Of a stretch of 64,000 nt of DNA, positions 45,386-57,743 are shown piece after piece. The notes below the pieces were generated by a model that saw only the letters and a list, made by a program, of their open reading frames with translations, ran no database searches and was not told the origin of the DNA. Position numbers and translations under genes: made by a program. Each line of letters begins with the position of its first letter. Position 1 is the stretch's first letter. Where the stretch lies: the NCBI GenBank assembly GCA_964035545.1, contig OZ037767.1, positions 11,451,081 to 11,515,080 of the forward strand. Direction: 5' to 3'. The stretch comes from Bugula neritina (taxonomy: Eukaryota; Bryozoa; Gymnolaemata; Cheilostomatida; Bugulidae).

Positions 45386-48300
45386 CTAGGTGCCGGGCCG
45401 AGCTTTACTGGAGGCGGAAGAATTCCGTCCTTTTTGAGTTGAAGGTGAGCGACTAGGAGATGACCTCTCTTTGGTGAGAGGGGGCGGGGTTAGCGGCATA
45501 AGACTGTCAAGGTCATCATCGTCGGACTAAAATAGCATGGACCAACATGTTACAGTGAGTCAGTAGCCTGAATTATACAGTACAATTATATAGCAAACCT
45601 CAGCCACTCATGTTAGACCACAAGAAGTGACATTCTTGTTTATTGAGCACCATTTCTTAAGTTTGGACTAGATCGACAATCACATCTGCTACATTTGTAT
45701 ATCAGTACAGCTATGGTGGGGATTAGCTTTGGGATGACACCTTACCTGTCTAGTGTAATGACTGGTTAGTATACCAAGTGCTGGCTGCCATAGTCCAGCA
45801 GTAAATTACAGCTAAAGTTAGATGAAAGACGCATGTACAGACAGAGCCAACATTAAACTCACCAGGTCAATTGGCTTCAAGTCCTTGGACTTCTGCGTCG
45901 TCTCAAACTCTGTAAGAGCACCCTCCAAGTTATATTTCTTCTTCTGGGCAGAGAAGAAGCCCTTCACTTGATTGGCATTCTTGCTGCCAATAAGCTGAGC
46001 AATGGTCTGGAAGTCCTTGCCAAAGTGGCGGATCCCTACAATAGAGGTGTCAGGCAACTGTCAATTGATAGTTTAAAATGACTTTCTACAGCCACAGAGT
46101 TAGGAAATACATGTTGGTCATGACTGCAACAGGAGTTGTGTACAAGCAAAGCAATCGCTGAGCTTACCAGTTCAATGAACTGACCATATATAGTATCACA
46201 ATAGCAATAGTTAGTCATTAGTTAGTCAATTACAGAGAGTACTACAGTGTTATCTGATATAGGAGATATTACAGCCTATGCTGTTAGATAGTCTCGTCGT
46301 ATACTCATCACATACTACATTGTTATATCCCCCAACCTTGAATCACCATGACAATCTCATCCTGAGTCCACCTGTTAGTTTGTTTCACAGACTGACTCTC
46401 GGCTGGTTTGTACTCATCAATGCTCTCCAATACGGCCCCTTTCAGTAGGTTTACATGCTGCTTGTTGGTCTGAACCTGTGTTACATAACCGCATATAAGC
46501 CCATATCTCAAGGGCAACAAAAATAACAAAACACATGCATTCACAAATGCAACTTATGACAGAAATTAAAACTGTTTCCGATTGAGCTAGCTTTTTTTTA
46601 TTTTGAATAAACTCACTGAAAACTTATTTAACATCAGAATTTGTATTTCTAAACTAAACCTTGTATAGTTTTGGAGTTGCCCACACAATTACAAACTCAC
46701 CTGACTCTTGAGAAGGGCCAGCTCGCAGTGAATTGAGTTGAACATGGACTGCTTCTGTTCATCGTTGCTAGCAGCCATAAGAGTAAGGTCGTGCTGATCC
46801 ATGTATATTCCTATATTCAGAGAGAAGACAATATTGAATACAATTCAACACTCAACCTTTTCAGAGGTCCCTGATATCCCCTTTACAATAAAGAGTTGTG
46901 TTCTCCCAGAGTGAATAGGTTGAACCTTTGTATAAAGAGCAAGCTTATTAAAAATTTGAAGTTTGGCTGCTATTTAAAATTCCAATTATGCTATAGAATT
47001 GTCATTTTAGGAAATACATATTTTGGTATAAGCACACATATTAACAGTTCAAAAATATTTTTTCATGAATATTTTGACAGAAATAAACTTAAAAGCATTT
47101 CTGTGGTTTTGGTTACTGAGCAATGCTGAAGTGACATTTCAGCGTTGCTCAGCAACCAAAACCACAGAAATGAGTTCAAGTCTGTTTTAGTCAACAAATT
47201 TCATTCTGCAAGACCACAACTCTTAATTACAAGGGGGGGGCATTGGGGACCCCTGAAAAGGGTCTATTAAAATCCAGCTCATAGAAAGCATCTGTGAAAA
47301 TAACTCATAGTTCAGTAGGTGGGGATTTAGTTTAAAGTTTAACTAAAAACTGAGTCAGTCTCCATTAAGTATTAAGTGTCTAACAAGAGCTAACCTACAG
47401 TCAATCAGATCGACGAATGAGAGCTCACCTTTGGGAGGACGCTTCCTATTCTTTGTTGGATTAAATCTCTGAGGCATTAAAGAGGAATCCTTAGCTTTGG
47501 AAAGATTTCTTTTAAAGAGCTCAAATGGACGAGAAATGCCAGTTCTTCTGATATACTGAAACAAGTGAAAAAATACAAAAAATATTTCTTCTAAAAGTGA
47601 ATCTGAATGACATTTATTTACTTCAACATTATATTAAATGATTTCCTTTAAATCAGGCAATGAGTATTCTTAGCTAGCTATTCATCTAGAACATTCTGCT
47701 ACAGTGATTACAAGAGAGCTGTGGAGGTCAACTATTACTGCTGAAGCAAAACAAACTCACAGCCATGCAGGTCTGACAGAGTCGACCGAATTGCGAATGT
47801 TCCGTGACTGTTGAGGAGGTGGAGCAGCAGTTCTCACACTTGGGTCCAGCTCCACCCACTTCCGACTTGCTGGAGGAGTCACTGGAAGCAGAAAGTGAAG
47901 TGAAAGATAAGTCTACAGTACAGTACCCTACAGTACAGTACCCTGCAGTACAGTAGCACAGTACAGTACACTACCCTACCCTACAGTACTACAGTACAGT
48001 ACTACAGTACAGTACAGTACTACAGTACAGTAAAGCACTACCTCGAAAATATCAGCTGGTAGAAATATGTTGAAACAAGATGGATGTAGCTAGATCACGC
48101 TCAGTAATTCTCAAACTTGAGGTAATTTATAATTATTTACACAAAGTATGAAAAACTGCCTTACGACAGAAACCTTGTGTATGGGTTCAGTCACATATGA
48201 ATAGGAAAGCAGCAACTATTCTGATATAATAATATATATCAATACACTGTTTCTAGCTTTGAGATACATGAAACTGAGGATATTATTTTCCAGTTTATTC

Positions 48301-51300
48301 ATGAACGGAATGCAAAACATTTAAAAAATGTGTTCTAGTATGGCACCACACTACACTGTACACTACACACAGTACACTATACACAGTACACTATACACAG
48401 TATACTATACACAGTACACTATACACAGTACACTTCACACAGTATACTATACACAGTACACTACACACAGTACACTATATACAGTACACTACACACAGTA
48501 CGCTACACCACAACTTAGCACACCACAGTACAGCTTACCTCCTAATACATTTTCAATGGCACTGATATACCTGCAGAGGTTTTCTTTATTTTTCTGGCAT
48601 TGGTGAAATATAATTAGATAGAAAACTAGAACATAGAGTAAAGGAATAAGAATCCCATACCTATCTGAATCTTCACTGATGTCAGTCAACAGGTCTGACA
48701 AAGGTGCTTGCTTAGCCTGACGATCCATGAGACTAGCTTTACCTCTGCCCCTCTTCCACCTGTAGTAGTACTTGACTATGTCAGCCATGGACTTGTCTGG
48801 TAGCTGCAAGCAATAACAGTTGGAGAATGTAAGGAGATGATCTTATTTCACACAAGTTAATTTTATTAGCTCTTTTCAGCTCCAGCAAGCCTCTCAGCTG
48901 AAAGACTGATATAAAGATTTAAATGCCAAAGTTCTAGCATACATCCTTGACAGTTACAGTGTTACACTAAACACAATGCTATGCTAAATCCTCTGTAGCA
49001 TATAACTAGTCAAAAATTAATGTAATGATGTAACAAGAAAATGATAGTCTGCTAAAAATGATTACAAAATAGATATAGCTTCAAAGCTGAGATGAGTTAC
49101 TAGAGATGGACTTAGATAGAATTTTAGCATCATAATATTCCTCGGGTAGAAAGTCTACCCTGTACACATGACGTTAATGACACCCTTCTGGCCTTCTCAC
49201 CTCACAATCATGTTGGTTAAAATTATAGTATCTCACACTTGTTGAAAGATAAAACAAATGTTAAATGAATGGTGTAGACATTTTTTATTGGCTGCAGTTT
49301 AATGTAGCTGGCTAATCATTACAACTACCCAACAAATTTGATTTTCTAGGGACCACACTGCTTTATCTAAAGAGTAAATACAACCAAGTGTATTATTAAT
49401 TAGATATATGATGATATACTGGAGCAGCAGTGATGTAGGGGTTAGAGCATGGTTTAGTAAACACAGAGCAAGGGCTAGAATCCCAGTGAAAGCCATTGGT
49501 GATGTTGGAAAGGGCATCGAGTCATATTAGGTACATTATGATATACTGCATATTATATTGATACACTAGGTACTATATGCACTGCTAACCATCTCTCCTA
49601 TTCTATAGAAACTCTTTCCATGAAAGGCATAGGCCTGATCAAATAGAACTTTATCCTCACTAGACCAGTCATCTGGGAAAGGAATAAAGTTGGCCAGCTG
49701 TGAGGTAGCTTTATCAGCATCATGCTTGTGCCAGAGCAGCATTCCAAGTGCCTGCTCTTCGCTGTACTTGAATTTCTCCTTAGCCAGCTTGCAAAACTGA
49801 TTCACTAAAAAAATAGTTGAATAGGCAAATCAGTAAAAGACGTAGTTGTAATATTGCAACTAGTTAGTTGAGATAAAAAAGAATCCAAAGCCAAACCTTG
49901 TTCTGTAGAAACTTTCTGGGTACAGGGCTGCCAGACTAACAGGGCTTCGTGTTTTGAGCTGTACTTATCTAAAAGTCCAATATTACTTTTTACCAATATA
50001 TAAAAATAAAACGAGAAGCCGGAAAATGTAAATTACTTTTTATGGCATACATTGTGAATGTTGTCACTTTAGTAAAAAAAAGGTTTTCATGTGTCATATA
50101 AGGGGCAAATAGGAGTGGACAAAATATATCATTACCAGTGAAAGCTATTTTGAAAATTCCACAAAAAAGCAACAAACCTGGGGCACATTCAGGAGGATCA
50201 ACTTGAAATGATTTTCCAACTCTTGTCATTGCCTCTGAAAATAAAAAAAGTTGCAGCATGTATTCAGATAGGAATTTCGTCAAGTTTAGTCATTAAAATT
50301 GTTTTAGCTTCTATGTTAAACCTATAAATTGCTTAATTAAAATGATGGTTCCACATTATTTCATGGCATTAAATGTGTACATATTGCAGCAGTTCTACTT
50401 AAACAACAAAGTGGCAGTGAAAGTATGTACTTTAAATATATTTCTAGACAAAAATGATGTATATTAGTATACTGCAAAATTGCACATGAAACAAGTCTAA
50501 CAGTAGGAGAATTTCACTGTAGTGACTTCCAGTAAAATGTCTGTGTAGTGAAATTGCATCAAAGCTATTTCTTTAGCTTTCTGCAGACAAGCCTTCCCTA
50601 AAGAACAGTTGTGCTTGCTTTTCAGTAAAGCCACTAAATGAGCAGTGTAGGCCTACTAGCTAACTGGTTCGCTGTATTTAAACAAGTAGTTTCATCCCAA
50701 ATAGACGCTTTGCTAAATTTCCCACTTGGACGCTATTTTTTATTTTAGTACTATATTTACTATATAGTAATATACTTATTTATACCTATATAGATGTTGT
50801 ATTGATTGTTAAATAGCTAATATGCTAATAGCTATAACAGCTAATATGAATTATTTAGAATAATACTTCAATTTTCAGGATTTTTGTGGGGCAAAAACAC
50901 AGTAATACAATAATAATAAACATTATCTTTAATGAATAATTATTAACGAAATATTTTTTCAAACAACAAGTAGTATAAAAAATGCAAAATTAATAAATCA
51001 TTGTAGAACAAAGGAATTTATTTATGGGCTAAATAACAAGCAATTGATCCAAGTTTATTTAAATATACATATATTTCAATATTCAAATAAATTGCACATA
51101 AAATATATATTATTGTACCAAAATAAATAGCGTCTAACTGGGAAGCCTCTATCTGGGATGACACCAAACAAGTAAGTATCCCAATATACATCAGTCTTAC
51201 TTTTGTTAGCGTTTGCTGCTTTTAACTATATTGGGGTTTTCTTAAAAATAGGTAAACAAGAAAATTTTTATTTTTATTCTTTTATTAATCAAAGTATTTC

Positions 51301-52756
51301 AGACACCACGTGTCCATCTTCAGACTAGTACAATGAATTGTGTTTTTGCCTTTAAAAAATTTTTGTTTTATATTTTGTAAAGCATCAGTAGATGTTTGCT
51401 ACTTGTTTTATTATTATTTTAATATTTATGGTGTCCAAGGTGTCAACTAGTAGTAAACCAAGTGTGATAATTATACATCATTGGAGATTCAAGCTAAACC
51501 CAGACCTGGTTCATTATAATCTCATTGACTATCAATCAAATAGCATTAACCAGGTGTCTGTAAACCAATTAAGTGGGTAAGAGCCATGAAGTCCATGTGC
51601 TACAGCTAACACTGTCAAAACATGATATCCTATCAAATGATAGTGCCTCCCCCAACTACCCAAACCCGTAGATGCTTCCAATCCGAGGTGTTGCTGGAAT
51701 GCAATATACCATTCAACCGTTTCCAACCTGCGCATAATTCGAAGAAAATTTTTTGCCTACTTTTTACGACAACATTTTACATAAGTAAAATTTGGTCGTA
51801 AAAAGTAAACCGTGGTGGATTCTGGTTCAATAAACTTCAGAGACTATGGGACTTAAAGACTACACCACAACTCATCAATAAAACTTCAACAATGTTTCAA
51901 ATATTTAAGGGTTGCAGTGATTCAGAATCAATGGTGATTTAACAAAAGCTGTTATGGCCAAGAGGAATAAAATTCATAACATGTTACAGAATTTGCACAC
52001 TTAGAGCTACAACCAAACCCAAGTGGTGAAAAAAGCAAACTTATCTATACAAGATGAGAGAATGAAAATAGCAAATACCTGGGTGCAAGTTGTGATGAAA
52101 ACCGACAAAAGGAAAACCATTGCATATAAATATGCATTGAAAATATAGGTGCATACACTTTTTAAAGCAGTGTAAAGTCAAAAAGAATGGCTAGCCTCTC
52201 ATTTGAAACATATTAGTTAATCAAGTTACTGATTGAAAAGGGTTTATTCCTTAAATACTAATCAATAAATGACCATGAAATTAGATACAACACAGATTCC
52301 TGTAGCTGGCTTGAAGACATCGTATGTAATAATCCTAAAGAATCATACAACATTTAACTATATTTAGCAATTGCTAATAATCAAAAATATAATAATAATT
52401 ATATTAGCAATAATCAATAGTGAGTTAACAATCATTACCCTAGTATTACTATTAGTATAAGGTTCACAACACTATTTTACATTTTCAATAAACTTCAAAT
52501 GATTTAGCCATATTGCATTTCCATCATGAAATTCACATTGTCACTGCCATACTGCTTCTCATCATGTAATTCATTAACAATAATAATTACAATAATATAT
52601 CAACTAACCATTTGTGCCATTAGCATTAGGGTTTAATTCTTCAACAGGGCTATCTATATCACTGTTGAATGCATCATCATTGTACATAGGTCTCACTGCT
52701 CCATTGCTCATCCTAGTTCTTGTGCCTTTAGGTTCTTCATTGTTGCTTCCAGGCAT
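45386..52756 (-). CDS. RCOR1: REST corepressor (CoREST), complete, 11 exons
   Basis: Exons: 52756-52609, 50234-50178, 49968-49897, 49804-49590, 48803-48661, 47881-47761, 47555-47429, 46810-46701, 46475-46337, 46035-45863, 45526-45386 (TAG 45388-45386); 1446 nt, 481 residues, like human RCOR1 (about 485). Start [13 protein letters not shown]; an upstream in-frame Met exists. Domains: ELM2 (about 50-120; [33 protein letters not shown]); SANT1 (about 137-185; [20 protein letters not shown]); a zinc finger C227-x2-C230-x16-C247-x2-C250; basic linker NRKRPPKG; helical region; SANT2 (about 366-415; [20 protein letters not shown]); Ser/Pro-rich tail. CoREST bridges LSD1 (KDM1A) and HDAC1/2 to nucleosomes in gene repression. 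Which vertebrate paralogue is closest cannot be told; the symbol means the RCOR family. Confidence 0.92.
46856..47262. repeat. TIR/foldback element in RCOR intron 7
   Basis: The ends are inverted: ccttttcagaggtccctgat on the left and the inverse of cccttttcaggggtccccaa on the right, extending to aagagttgtg / cacaactctt. A tight inner hairpin at about 47,095-47,172 has arms catttctgtggttttggtta and ccaaaaccacagaaatg. No coding capacity, about 407 bp. Probably a MITE. No clear target duplication found. Confidence 0.7.
47918..48036. repeat. cagtacagtacccta-type repeat in RCOR intron 5
   Basis: About 120 bp of acagtacagtac with cccta variants, near the exon 6 acceptor. Confidence 0.85.
48345..48520. 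repeat. cacagtacactata tandem repeat in RCOR intron 5
   Basis: About a dozen copies of the 14-15-bp unit cacagtacactata with tata/caca variants. Confidence 0.85.
49431..49518 (+). repeat. tRNA-derived SINE copy 4, head part
   Basis: Plus-strand ggagcagcagtgatgtaggg, gttagagcatgg and caagggctagaatccc (decayed B box), then ccattggtgatgtt shared with the other copies. The tail hairpin is missing. Intron 4 of RCOR. Confidence 0.65.
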
Positions 52757-52977
52757 ACTGACACTTATTCTTAATCTAAAAGTTAAAGCCTGCATTTATT
52801 ATTTATATGAATGTATAAGTTACTGTTAGACCATAGCTAAATTTAAAAGTATTGCTACATTTTAATTATTGTCATTATATTTATTTATAATGATATTTTG
52901 ACATTGACATTCTGATTCTAACTCTGTAAGTGTAACTCATCTATGATCTAATCAGTAATCACTTATTCCCAAATGAG

Positions 52978-53290
52978 TAATACTAATACTAATAGTAATA
53001 GTAATAGTAGTAATACCAATGAGTAATGTCTTAGTCTAATATTAATACTATTATTATTAAAGTATTAGTATTACATTTAGTAATACTAATACTAATAATA
53101 ACACTAATAAACCTAAACTTAAAATAATAAACTAATACACTTTAAAGTATTACTAATAGTAATAGTAATAGTAATAATAATTAATATTAAATTTAATATA
53201 ATGATTATCATTATGAATATCTAATACTAATACTAATAGTAATACTAATAGTAATAGTAATAGTAATACTAGTAATAGTAATACTAATAT
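52978..53290. repeat. taatac/taatag simple repeats
   Basis: Several clusters of aatactaatagtaatagtaa separated by AT-rich sequence. Confidence 0.85.
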
Positions 53291-53930
53291 GCATAAGTGA
53301 GATATTAGTATTACGTTTAAAAGCACTCTGACTATCAGTCATCACTCATCAACAATTAATAGTATGACACAATTCAACAAACTTAAAAATGAAGTGAAAA
53401 ACCCTTGGAGATATAAAAAGAAATTGCCAAATCCTTATTGCTTTAGACTGCTGACTAATTTTCAATTGTCAACTAAAGTCGTGCGCATGGTTAAAAATAG
53501 ATAACAATTACCCAATTTAAATATTTTCACAAGTAAAACTTATAATTGCAAAATAAAAAGTGACCAAAACGCATTATTAGCTGGACTACTTTAACTACAC
53601 AAATTCTTAAATATTATTATTCATAATTTCTCAAGTTTCTATGCTTGAAAATTTTTTAGCGGAAGAGCAAAACGTACTACTTTGATTCAGAATTGGTACG
53701 GGCGTGAAATATAATTTCAAGTTGTCTGCTCTTCATTCCAATTTCAAGGTTGCTGTTACAACACCACACCAGTAACATGGAGAATATTAATTGTCTTTTG
53801 AATTCTGGTTCTCAACTTTATTTCTTACTCATATAACTTACCCTAGTAGTAATTGTTGACATCATTTCGTTATATTCGGGCTTTATGATAATTATTGGAT
53901 ATAAATAATTATTTGCGAATTTTCATTCAG

Positions 53931-54969
53931 ATGCAAGTAAAGACAGTTTTAAAGAGCATCACCAACAAGTTCACTTTCAGTGTGAGTGTTCTGCTCACTG
54001 TTCTGGACACTATGACTATGACTATGAGTAACACTGTTCACTCACTCAGTTTCACTCTCAGTAATTGACTTTGAGTTAGTTACTAGTTCAGTAGTATTAG
54101 TTGATGTATCAGTAGGAGAATGACGGTATTACTATGAGTATCAGTATGAGTCAGAGTAACAGTCTGACTAAGTCTAATGACTGTCAGTATCAAGGTATCA
54201 GTATGAGATTGAGTACTACTACTACTACTACTAGTATAGTCTAGTACTACAGCACTACTACTAGTAGTACTAGTACTAGTGGCAGTGCAATAGGCAATAG
54301 ACAAATAATTATAAAATTATATGATCATATTGATATTACTAATTAGTAATTACTATTACTTTTACAGTACTAGTTTTACTAAAGTATTACTATTATTAAC
54401 TAATAATTAAAAATAAACATATTTAAAATTTTCATGAGGATTATTTATGTTTATGCAAGTAAAGACAGTTTTAAAGAGCATCACCAACAAATTCACTTTC
54501 AGTGTGAGTGTTCTGCTCACTGTTCTGGACACTATGACTATGAGTAACACTGTTCACTCACTCAGTTTCACTCTCAGTAATTGACTTTGAGTTAGTTACT
54601 AGTTCAGTAGCATTAGTTGATGTATCAGTAGGAGAATGACGGTATTACTATGAGTATCAGTATGAGTCAGAGTAACAGTCTGACTGAGTCTAATGACTGT
54701 CAGTATCAAGGTATCAGTATGAGATTGAGTACTACTACTACTACTACTAGTATAGTCTAGTACTACAGCACTACTACTAGTAGTACTAGTACTAGTGGCA
54801 GTGCAATAGGCAATAGACAAATAATTATAAAATTATATGATCATATTGATATTACTAATTAGTAATTACTATTACTTTTACAGTACTAGTTTTACTAAAG
54901 TATTACTATTATTAACTAATAATTAAAAGTAAACATATTTAAAATTTTCATTAGGATTATTTATGTTTA
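53931..54969. repeat. About 520-bp tandem duplication
   Basis: Unit 1 (53931-54452) and unit 2 (54453-54969) both start atgcaagtaaagacagtttt and end near ggattatttatgttta. They differ by a handful of substitutions and about 5-6 bp in length (one fewer tatgac unit). The unit holds tagtac and tgagtatcag microsatellites. Confidence 0.92.
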
Positions 54970-55040
54970 ACTTTATTATAAATTTAAATAATCATATAAC
55001 AATTATCATAACAATTTATAGTTACTGTTTGTGTTAAAAA

Positions 55041-55210
55041 AACTCATGCATGTTTATAGCAGCTATCCTTGTGAGAACCCCTAATGCAAAGGGGTTTTTA
55101 AAATGGGCTACAGGTCTAAAAACTTATTCAAATGTTATTCATATTAGACACAGGAGCAATTAAAGCTGAATTCCCTTCCTAACATCACTAATGACCTTTA
55201 CTAGAGTTAA
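55041..55210 (-). repeat. tRNA-derived SINE copy 5, head lost
   Basis: It has the tail hairpin aacccctaatgcaaaggggt, then ggagcaatta and cctaacatcactaatgacc shared with the copies in VPS54, but the tRNA-like head is missing. Confidence 0.65.
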
Positions 55211-57743
55211 AAGTTACAGCTTGCAATAATAGTAACAGTTGTTAACTTTAACTATAATTATAATATGACATTAATATCATAATTTAAACGCAAATCAAAT
55301 TCAAATCAATATTCTCGTGGTTTTTTATTTGAATTTTTTTTCTACCTTTTACAATATAGATGTTTTAGTTTAACTTTAAATTTCACTTGAATTTTATCTC
55401 TAACTTAGGCTATAGACTGAAAGTATTAGTGTTAGTCTTACTTTTACTTGTTATTTTAGGCTTAAGGCTAATAGCTAGTCCATGTCTTACAGCAAAAAGT
55501 AAGGCTAATTCTATGCCTAATAGAGTAACACTCACTATTTTCATGTTCAATTTCATCATTAGATTTAGTATTAGTACGAATATTTAATAATATTGATTCT
55601 CACCTCAACAGCTGTTGTTCTGTACGAGTAGCTGATACTTGCAGTATTAGTACGACCATAAAAATTAATGCCAATTACAATAGTCAATGTGAATATGGCC
55701 TGTGCACTAGCTTTCTCCTATACTTTGGGCTATCTTCATGGCTATAAGCATGTGCTAAAACTAGAGATAATATACTTCCTAAGGCACATAGGTTATCCTG
55801 GTTTTCCTTTCCCTTACTGACAATGTCAATTTCACACACATAGTCGCCCTGGCTGTGAATATAAGTTCTAAGGTTCTTGCAGTTATTGAGTTACTAAAGT
55901 GCCAGTCAATAGTATTAAACTATTCCTTATAAGTATATAAAATACAGAGCTAGTAACCTGCAGCCCTTTGCTCATGTTGCTTTGTCATGCACTTCCTCTT
56001 TTATTGCTTGACGTTTTGCTAAAATAAACTTGTTACCAATTGGTATTATAAGCAAAACACGTGCTTAGAATGCAGTATCAAATTTTGAAATCCAGGCTGC
56101 TAATGCCATACATTAGTACTTGAACAGAGTTAAATTGGTTAGAAAAAAAAACGTATAGTGTATAAAGAGTGAATACTCACTCCATTGCTAGAAATTAATG
56201 CTGTAAAGGTTTACATCCCACCTACAGCATGTTTATGTCATTTTCTTCATCACAGCCTTTTAACATTTACTTTGAGTGATAATCATCTATTTTAAATTCG
56301 TTGACATAGAGCACCTGTTAAGTACCGTACAAGAAGGCAGTGCTTATTAAATACGGTAAACTTGTAAACTTATTTTGTTTATTTGCATTGTTTTTAGTTT
56401 AGTCGAATCTTAAATTGGTGATCGTATGATTTCAAGTCCTATAAGACTAACTCTATGCACATGCTAATGCTTATTAGTTGTACTGTGTGTGGCAGAGTAT
56501 GTCATAAATTTATCATGCTACCCTTTACTCATAGGTTATACATAGTCTGTGCTACTTGCAATGAGTTTCAAGTTAAGCTTGCAGTACTTGCCAGATTCCT
56601 TTGGAATACTCTGTCAATCTTGTAGTCCAATTTGACGCACAAATCTAATTGAAGGTGTGAATATCTGATGTGTAAAAAGTTTTATTACTTGGAAACTTTA
56701 TTCTATGCTTCTTGTGCTGCATTCTCAGGGATAGAGAGCTTGCACACAAACATCTCTCCTATAAAGCTTTTATTAATACCAAGTTCCCTAAACAGTATGG
56801 TTAAAGATGAAGCTCTCAGTTAATATAACTTATTGCTTGAGTAGTGTCTTATCATTGCTTATCAAATATTTGAAGTTACAGTTGCTAACAATAACACATT
56901 TTGCTTATTAATTAATATTTTACATTATGTCGTTAAGTTAAATATTGAAAAAAAATTCTTTTAATTTTTATTAGATTTTTATATTAAAAAATAAATATAT
57001 CAAAATAGCTTTCTTGGTAGTAATCATATTGTAATAATGTCAAAAAATAAAATCTTGTTTAACTTTTTTTTAGATTTTTCAAGTAATGTAAGGGTGCATA
57101 TTGTATTCCGTTACTGATAGGCAAATGATATATATTCAAACTACACTAATATAATAAGCACAAATACAAATGTAAGCTTGAGATTATACTTATCTTGGCA
57201 AGTTATTCTCACCATTGTTGTTATCCTTAATAAAGGTAAAACTCGAATATTGAGTGATTTTTTTAAAAAGAACCTTTTTGTCAACCTTAGAAATGAAAAC
57301 AAAATTTGATTTTAACATATTTTGTTCACATTTGAAGATAAAAAGCCCTGTTTACTAATATTAATATGCATTCATACACCAAATCAGCAATGTTGGTCGA
57401 TATCTGCTGCTTTGTTCAATTTTGATTTTTTTTTTCAAACTAAACTTTCAGTTCTTCAACTTGGCTTGAACTTCACAAGACTTTAGTCAGATATGAGATA
57501 GTTTAACATTATAGCTACTGTTATCTATTTTTTTGGCTAATATGCTATCAATAGTAAATTTTTAAAGTTGAAACATTTTCCAGTGATCTTCTGCAATACT
57601 GTATTTTAGTTCAATTTTGTTACTGATTGTTTTTTCAAAAGTTGAAGTTAATTTATCTTAATCAATATCCGGTCCTGTGCATTATTAATTTGTAATTTGT
57701 TTTAGATACCTTTTTACAGTTTTCCTAACGGTTAATAGTAAAA

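Larger units (their letters stand above)
52757..57743. other. Divergent intergenic region between RCOR and YLPM1
   Basis: About 5 kb, AT-rich, with simple repeats (52,978-53,290), a tandem duplication (53,931-54,969) and a SINE tail (55,041-55,210). From 55,220 to 57,700 I see no gene, RNA or clear mobile element; short open frames there have no coding character. Promoters of both genes and any non-coding first exons should lie here. Confidence 0.5.

Noticed and set aside
55387-55587. Short hydrophobic plus-strand frame
   Set aside because: Low-complexity AT-rich sequence, no splice or family support.
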